Assembly (NCBI GenBank): GCA_934555895.1
Contig: CAKTFH010000004.1
Span: 39,878-103,877, forward strand
Origin: an uncultured Muribaculaceae bacterium
GTDB lineage: Bacteria > Bacteroidota > Bacteroidia > Bacteroidales > Muribaculaceae
Length of the DNA stretch: 64,000 nt
Reading direction: 5' to 3'
Of the stretch, positions 62,507 through 64,000 are shown one piece after another (position 1 is the first letter of the stretch; every line of letters starts with the position of its first letter). The notes under the pieces are model-generated. The model did not search any database and was not told where the DNA came from. It was given only the letters and a program-made list of their open reading frames with translations. A program made the translations under genes and the position numbers.

Positions 62507-64000
62507 TCAGTTGACGAGGATTTTCCGGCCGTTCACCACGTAGACACCCTGCTCGATGGGTGCCAGAGTGGTCACGCCGGGGTGAACTACACCTGAGAAT
62601 GCTTTCTGGCCGGAGATGTTGTGGAGTGTCACGAGGCTGTCTTGAGTTGCCTTCACGGTAATCTCGCCGTTGCCGGGGATTATTTCAACCTCATTGTCGT
62701 GGGCGGTTCCGAGCGAGGATAGAGGCTTGTCGAAGAACATGCCTGCCACCGAGGCATTGTCGCCGCGGATGTTGTTCACCCTGAAACGCACGGGGCGGTC
62801 GATGCGCAGGGTGATGTATCGGCTTGAGCCGTACTCACGCACAATCTGCACCGGGGCAATCATCTGCAGTGTACTGAGGTCGAATATCTCGATGGCGCTT
62901 CTGCGGCCGGTGCGTTTTTCCCAGTCGATGAAGTAGAATGTGAGGTCGTAAGGAGCCTCGGGCTGATAGTCGAGGTCGAGCGTCATGGTTTCGAGGCAGT
63001 CGGCGGGGTCGAGGGTGAAGAACACTCCTACCTGACGCTGCTGGTCACCTTCGTCGGGCGACTGCAGCGAGCGGGGGTCGTCGGCTGTGCCGGGGTAGCG
63101 GTAGTTGCCTCCGAGGCGCAGGTTCACGGTGCAGCCTGCGGGCAGGTTGGTGCGGTGTGCGCCGTCGCCGTCGTAGCTGAACAGATAGTAGCCGTCTTTA
63201 CCGTACTTACCTCTCCAGTCGCCTTTGGTGATGGTGTCTTCCGCAACGAGGGGTTTCTCATAGAGATAGTGGAGGGTTTCAACAGGTTCGGGCGATATGG
63301 CTGCCGAGGTGTAGGCGAAGCTCACTGTGTGTTCGCCTTCGCCCATTTGCGGGAGGTATGCGAAATAGGTGTCTTCAGAAGCGGGTTCAACAGCAGTTCC
63401 GTCGACTTTCACGCCGGTCACTCCGGCGCCCATTTTGGGTATGGCCATAGTGGCTGCGGTGCCTGCGGGCACAGTGAGCTGTGCGCTGCCGGTGCGGGTG
63501 TCGATGGCGAAACTGATTTCACCTTTCGGGGTAGGTGTCTTTCCGCTGACGCGTGTGAGGCCGCAGGTGAGATGTGGCTTCACGCTGAATTCCTCGAAGC
63601 CTGCTTTCACGGGCTTGATGCCGAGCACCTCCTCGGAGAGCCATTTGGTGACTCCGGCGCTCCATGGATGGGTGAGGCTGGTGAAGCCTACCTGACAGTT
63701 GGGCACGGGGTCGTTTTCGGCGAGGGCGTAGTCGTTCCACGACGGGCGGTAGACCTCGAAGAATGTGGTGCCTCCGTAGCGTATCATGCCTCCCCAGCAA
63801 TCGTCGATAGTGTGGAGCGCTTCGCCGTAGCGGTTCATGCGCGACATGGCGTTGAGCACGAAGAACTGGTTGAAGGGAGAGTAGGAGAGGCGCTGCAGGC
63901 GGTCGGCAAACACTCGGTTCCACACTGGAAAACCCAAGCCTGAATGCCCCCTGCGGCCAGGTTTATTTGACCCCATGAGCCAAAATTGCTCTAACCCTTT
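62507..64000 (-). CDS. Alpha-L-rhamnosidase-like (GH78) protein, 3' part, with a sorting-type C-terminus
   Basis: The frame is open to the window edge, giving 497 residues of the C-terminal part. The first third is the end of the six-hairpin barrel (WGGMIRYGGTTFFEVYRPSW; LTHPWSAGVTKWLSEEVLGI), followed by a GH78 C-terminal sandwich (SVKPHL...VSGKTPTPKGEISF). A second sandwich-like domain (about 240-410 of this part) resembles a glycan-binding module. The last ~75 residues (IPGNGEITVKATQDSLVTLH...GVYVVNGRKILVN) resemble a type IX secretion C-terminal domain. The catalytic Glu residues may lie outside the window. The enzyme probably removes rhamnose from plant or bacterial glycans; this is inference. 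Confidence 0.8.
   Translation of the reverse strand, partial: KGLEQFWLMGSNKPGRRGHSGLGFPVWNRVFADRLQRLSYSPFNQFFVLNAMSRMNRYGEALHTIDDCWGGMIRYGGTTFFEVYRPSWNDYALAENDPVPNCQVGFTSLTHPWSAGVTKWLSEEVLGIKPVKAGFEEFSVKPHLTCGLTRVSGKTPTPKGEISFAIDTRTGSAQLTVPAGTAATMAIPKMGAGVTGVKVDGTAVEPASEDTYFAYLPQMGEGEHTVSFAYTSAAISPEPVETLHYLYEKPLVAEDTITKGDWRGKYGKDGYYLFSYDGDGAHRTNLPAGCTVNLRLGGNYRYPGTADDPRSLQSPDEGDQQRQVGVFFTLDPADCLETMTLDLDYQPEAPYDLTFYFIDWEKRTGRRSAIEIFDLSTLQMIAPVQIVREYGSSRYITLRIDRPVRFRVNNIRGDNASVAGMFFDKPLSSLGTAHDNEVEIIPGNGEITVKATQDSLVTLHNISGQKAFSGVVHPGVTTLAPIEQGVYVVNGRKILVN

Overview
The window reads as the chromosome of a Bacteroidota member, order Bacteroidales, most likely the Muribaculaceae (S24-7) or a close relative. 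The grounds are the many promoters of the TTTG / TAnnTTTG type, order-typical protein families (DUF6089, DUF6242, YtxH pairs, a Bacteroidetes-type alpha-2-macroglobulin, GHL10, AspT-like transporter), a fused NuoCD in a complex I without NuoEFG, a b-type succinate dehydrogenase/fumarate reductase, and secreted CAZymes. The family-level placement is inference. No rRNA, CRISPR array, phage or complete insertion sequence was seen. Two tRNA-Asn genes, one SAM-II riboswitch and one MITE-like element are present.

Layout. 1-177 (minus) is the N-terminus of an exported protein. 353-2011 is an ECF sigma factor operon with a one-pass membrane protein and a Spy-like periplasmic protein. 2167-9586 holds a giant alpha-2-macroglobulin-like protein and a GHL10 glycosidase-like protein, followed by ribD. 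10959-17839 is an envelope block: DUF6242 lipoprotein, DUF6089 barrel, UppS, BamA and two OmpH/Skp chaperones. 17934-18590 is a Rossmann-like protein.

18776-36727 is the most striking region. The complete F-type ATP synthase operon (atpDCBEFHAG) lies between nuoH and nuoI of the complex I operon (nuoA-B-CD-H | nuoI-J-K-L-M-N). All genes point the same way, no terminator or promoter is visible at either junction, and a strong hairpin follows nuoN. A generator of proton-motive force and its main consumer thus appear to be co-transcribed.

36809-39658 (minus) is uvrA. 39908-41196 is a small envelope operon (two YtxH proteins, a holin-like membrane protein and an unknown). Then come an AspT/YidE-like transporter with a small partner, an outer-membrane barrel, a GH127-type beta-L-arabinofuranosidase, metK behind a SAM-II riboswitch, a PpiD-like folding factor, two identical tRNA-Asn genes, a secreted transglutaminase-like protein and the sdhCAB operon. 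SdhC carries an unusual cysteine-rich tail.

56802-58124 is a GH95-like protein that has lost its catalytic barrel, and a 249-bp MITE-like element abuts its stop codon. The right end is on the minus strand: a TPM-domain protein, dgt and hflX (tightly spaced), then the 3' part of a GH78 rhamnosidase-like gene that runs off the window and ends in a domain resembling a type IX secretion signal.
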